From a virus, in IMG/VR virus record IMGVR_UViG_3300042197_002147, positions 1 to 64,000 of that record: a DNA stretch of 64,000 nt. The stretch is one strand, 5' to 3'. The translations under genes and the position numbers were made by a program. Below, one piece after another: positions 62,346-64,000 of the stretch. The number at the start of each line of letters is the position of its first letter. Within the stretch, counting starts at the first letter, position 1. A model generated the notes under the pieces. That model ran no database searches and was not told the DNA's origin. It saw only the letters and a program-made list of their open reading frames with translations.

Positions 62346-64000
62346 AAATTTTGGATCTTTTGGTAACAATTTTACTGAACTAATTCTTGATAAAAATCCA
62401 ACAACACTAATATGTGGAAACAATGGAAGCGGAAAATCCTTCGCTTTCCTTGATTCCATTACTTTTGCGTTGTTTGGAAAACCTTTTAGAAAAATAAACA
62501 TACCACAACTTGTAAATTCTGTAAATGATAAGAATTGTCTAGTTGAAATAGAGTTTACTAAAGGAAATGATGAGTATTTAGTTCGTCGTGGGTTGAATCC
62601 AAAAGTATTTGAAATTCACAGAAATAATGTTTTAGTTAATCAAGATGCAAAAAGTCTTGATTATCAAGAGGTTCTTGAGGATCAAATCCTAAAGATGAAT
62701 TATAAAACATTTACTCAAGTTGTAATTCTTGGCAGTTCTTCATTTGTTCCTTTTATGCAATTGGCTGCTGCTGATCGTAGAGCAGTTATTGAGAATATTT
62801 TGGATATTAATGTTTTCAGTACCATGAATGTTTTGCTTAAGGGTAAAATGATGCAACTTAAGGAAATAATAAAAGAAATAACTAATAAAATAGAAATTGA
62901 AAACCAAAAAATATTATTACAATCTCAGTTTATTAGTACTCTTGAGAACAAAAGTAAAGAGGATAAAAAGGGTTTAAATGAAAAAACCAATTCTTTATCT
63001 CTAGAGATTCAGAATTTACAAATAGAAATTGACTCTCTAGACTTAGAAGTAAAAAATATATTAACTTCAGTTGAAGATGAAACTAAGACAAATAAATCAT
63101 TTTCTGATTTAGAAAAACTTAGAACAAAAATATACATTAATTTTAAGAATTTAGAAAAAGATATAGAATTTTTTGAAACAAATACATCTTGTCCTTCTTG
63201 CAATCAAAAAATAGATGAAACAATAAAAGTAGAGGAAGTAAAAAAGAAGGAAGAAAAAAGAAAAGAATACGAAAAAGCATTGAATGATCTTGATAATAAT
63301 ATTGAAAAAATTTCTGATAAAATAAAAGAAATTAAGGAAACCAATAAAAAAATTCAAGATTTAAATTTACAAATAGTTCAAAAGAAGACATCAATAAAAA
63401 ATGCAGAAAAATATCGTGAATCTCTCGTTAAAGAATTAAACGATATGGGTACATCGACAGAGCAAATAAAAGAAGAAATTAAAAAACTGGAAAATTTAAA
63501 ACAATTTATTGCTGGTCTTGAAAAAGAAAAAAATGAGCATAAAGAAGAATTATTGTATCACGAACATGCTCATATACTTTTGAAAGATTCGGGAGTTAAA
63601 GCAAAAATTATTAAGTATTATCTTCCTTATATGAACAAATATATTAATAAGTTTTTATCTTCTATGGATTTCTTTGCACAGTTTACACTTGACGAAGATT
63701 TCAATGAAAAAATTAAAAGCAGACACCGAGATGAATTTAGTTATATGAATTTCAGTGAAGGTGAAAAAATGCGTATAGATTTGGCCTTGTTATTGGCTTG
63801 GAGAGAAATAGCAAGAACAAAAAATAGTGTAAACTGCAATTTATTAATATTGGATGAGGTTTTTGATTCATCTTTAGATTCTCTTGGCATGGATGAACTT
63901 ATGAAATTACTGAATACAGTAAGTGATAAATCAAATATATTTGTTATAAGTCATAAGTCCGATCAATTAGTTGATAAATTTCAAAACTTAATTGGATTTG
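62317..64000 (+). CDS. gp46: Recombination nuclease ATPase gp46 (partial)
   Basis: A Rad50/SbcC-like ATPase cut by the right edge after 561 residues; T4 gp46 is 560, so little is missing. Walker A GNNGSGKS is at 34-41, and ILGSSSFVPFMQLAAADRR follows near 144. Long coiled coils flank a zinc hook CPSC (C292, C295). The C-terminal lobe has signature NFSEGEKMRID (478-488) and Walker B LLILDEVFDSS (509-519), then VISHK. The ATG at 62317 has GGAG about 10 nt upstream and overlaps the SET gene by 29 bp. It forms a complex with gp47. Confidence 0.96.
   Translation, partial: MIKFKKVRFKNFGSFGNNFTELILDKNPTTLICGNNGSGKSFAFLDSITFALFGKPFRKINIPQLVNSVNDKNCLVEIEFTKGNDEYLVRRGLNPKVFEIHRNNVLVNQDAKSLDYQEVLEDQILKMNYKTFTQVVILGSSSFVPFMQLAAADRRAVIENILDINVFSTMNVLLKGKMMQLKEIIKEITNKIEIENQKILLQSQFISTLENKSKEDKKGLNEKTNSLSLEIQNLQIEIDSLDLEVKNILTSVEDETKTNKSFSDLEKLRTKIYINFKNLEKDIEFFETNTSCPSCNQKIDETIKVEEVKKKEEKRKEYEKALNDLDNNIEKISDKIKEIKETNKKIQDLNLQIVQKKTSIKNAEKYRESLVKELNDMGTSTEQIKEEIKKLENLKQFIAGLEKEKNEHKEELLYHEHAHILLKDSGVKAKIIKYYLPYMNKYINKFLSSMDFFAQFTLDEDFNEKIKSRHRDEFSYMNFSEGEKMRIDLALLLAWREIARTKNSVNCNLLILDEVFDSSLDSLGMDELMKLLNTVSDKSNIFVISHKSDQLVDKFQNLIGF

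Noticed and set aside
1-64000. tRNA genes, integrase, insertion sequences, replication origin
   Set aside because: No cloverleaf, transposase or integrase motif, or origin-like repeat cluster was recognised; gaps between genes are too short for most of these.

Overview
The window is part of the genome of a T4-like contractile-tailed phage (Caudoviricetes, myovirus morphology). It is A+T rich and almost fully coding. The sequence supports homologues of T4 gp33, gp32, gp26, gp4, gp48, gp53, gp25, gp6, gp8, gp13-gp23, UvsY, UvsW, gp55, gp47 and gp46, in blocks resembling those of marine T4-like phages (cyanophage/pelagiphage type) rather than coliphage T4. Examples are the very short gp33, a gp32 without zinc-finger cysteines, and an expanded gp7/gp8 and hub region. 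No tRNA, integrase, transposase, CRISPR array, reverse transcriptase or host-metabolism gene was recognised. The host cannot be read from the sequence.

Layout. 1-1562 (minus): two virion-type or unknown genes. 1629-2855 (plus): gp33 (late-transcription coactivator) and gp32 (ssDNA-binding protein). gp32 has its own host-type promoter, a structured leader and a strong terminator. 2924-6299 (minus): gp4, a tube-fold protein, gp26, a small protein and an Asn/Ser-rich protein with a tape-measure-type motif. 6323-19119 (plus): baseplate genes gp48, gp53, a giant hub-like protein, gp25, gp6, a gp7-like protein and gp8. 19128-43206: about 24 kb of fibre and adhesin genes. Four of these carry double-cysteine repeats, four have N-terminal collagen-like Gly-X-Y runs, three end in a C-type-lectin-like (DUF1566-type) domain, and one is a 9-kb gene encoding 2998 residues with a long Ig/PKD-like array. 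43226-56414: a Cys-rich small protein, then neck, terminase, sheath, tube, portal, prohead core, protease, scaffold and major capsid genes. 56485-64000: a tube-fold protein, then recombination and transcription genes (uvsY, uvsW, an unknown gene, gp55, gp47, a SET-domain protein, gp46 cut by the window end).

Regulation. The phage encodes gp55 and gp33. The T4-type late motif TATAAATA, or a one-base variant, occurs just upstream of gp25, the Cys-rich gene at 43226, gp13, gp19, gp22 and the gene at 56485. It lies so close to the start codons that the predicted late mRNAs have 0-20 nt leaders. In front of gp13 the late promoter sits in the loop of a 12-bp hairpin whose 3' arm contains the Shine-Dalgarno sequence. 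This resembles the T4 arrangement in which readthrough RNA hides the ribosome site and RNA started at the late promoter exposes it. Host sigma70-like promoters precede gp32 and gp55, as expected for genes needed before late transcription.

The least ordinary parts are the modular adhesin locus (shared N- and C-terminal ends with exchanged middles), the SET-domain gene between gp47 and gp46, the hub-like protein with more than 1000 extra residues, and the promoter/hairpin arrangements.
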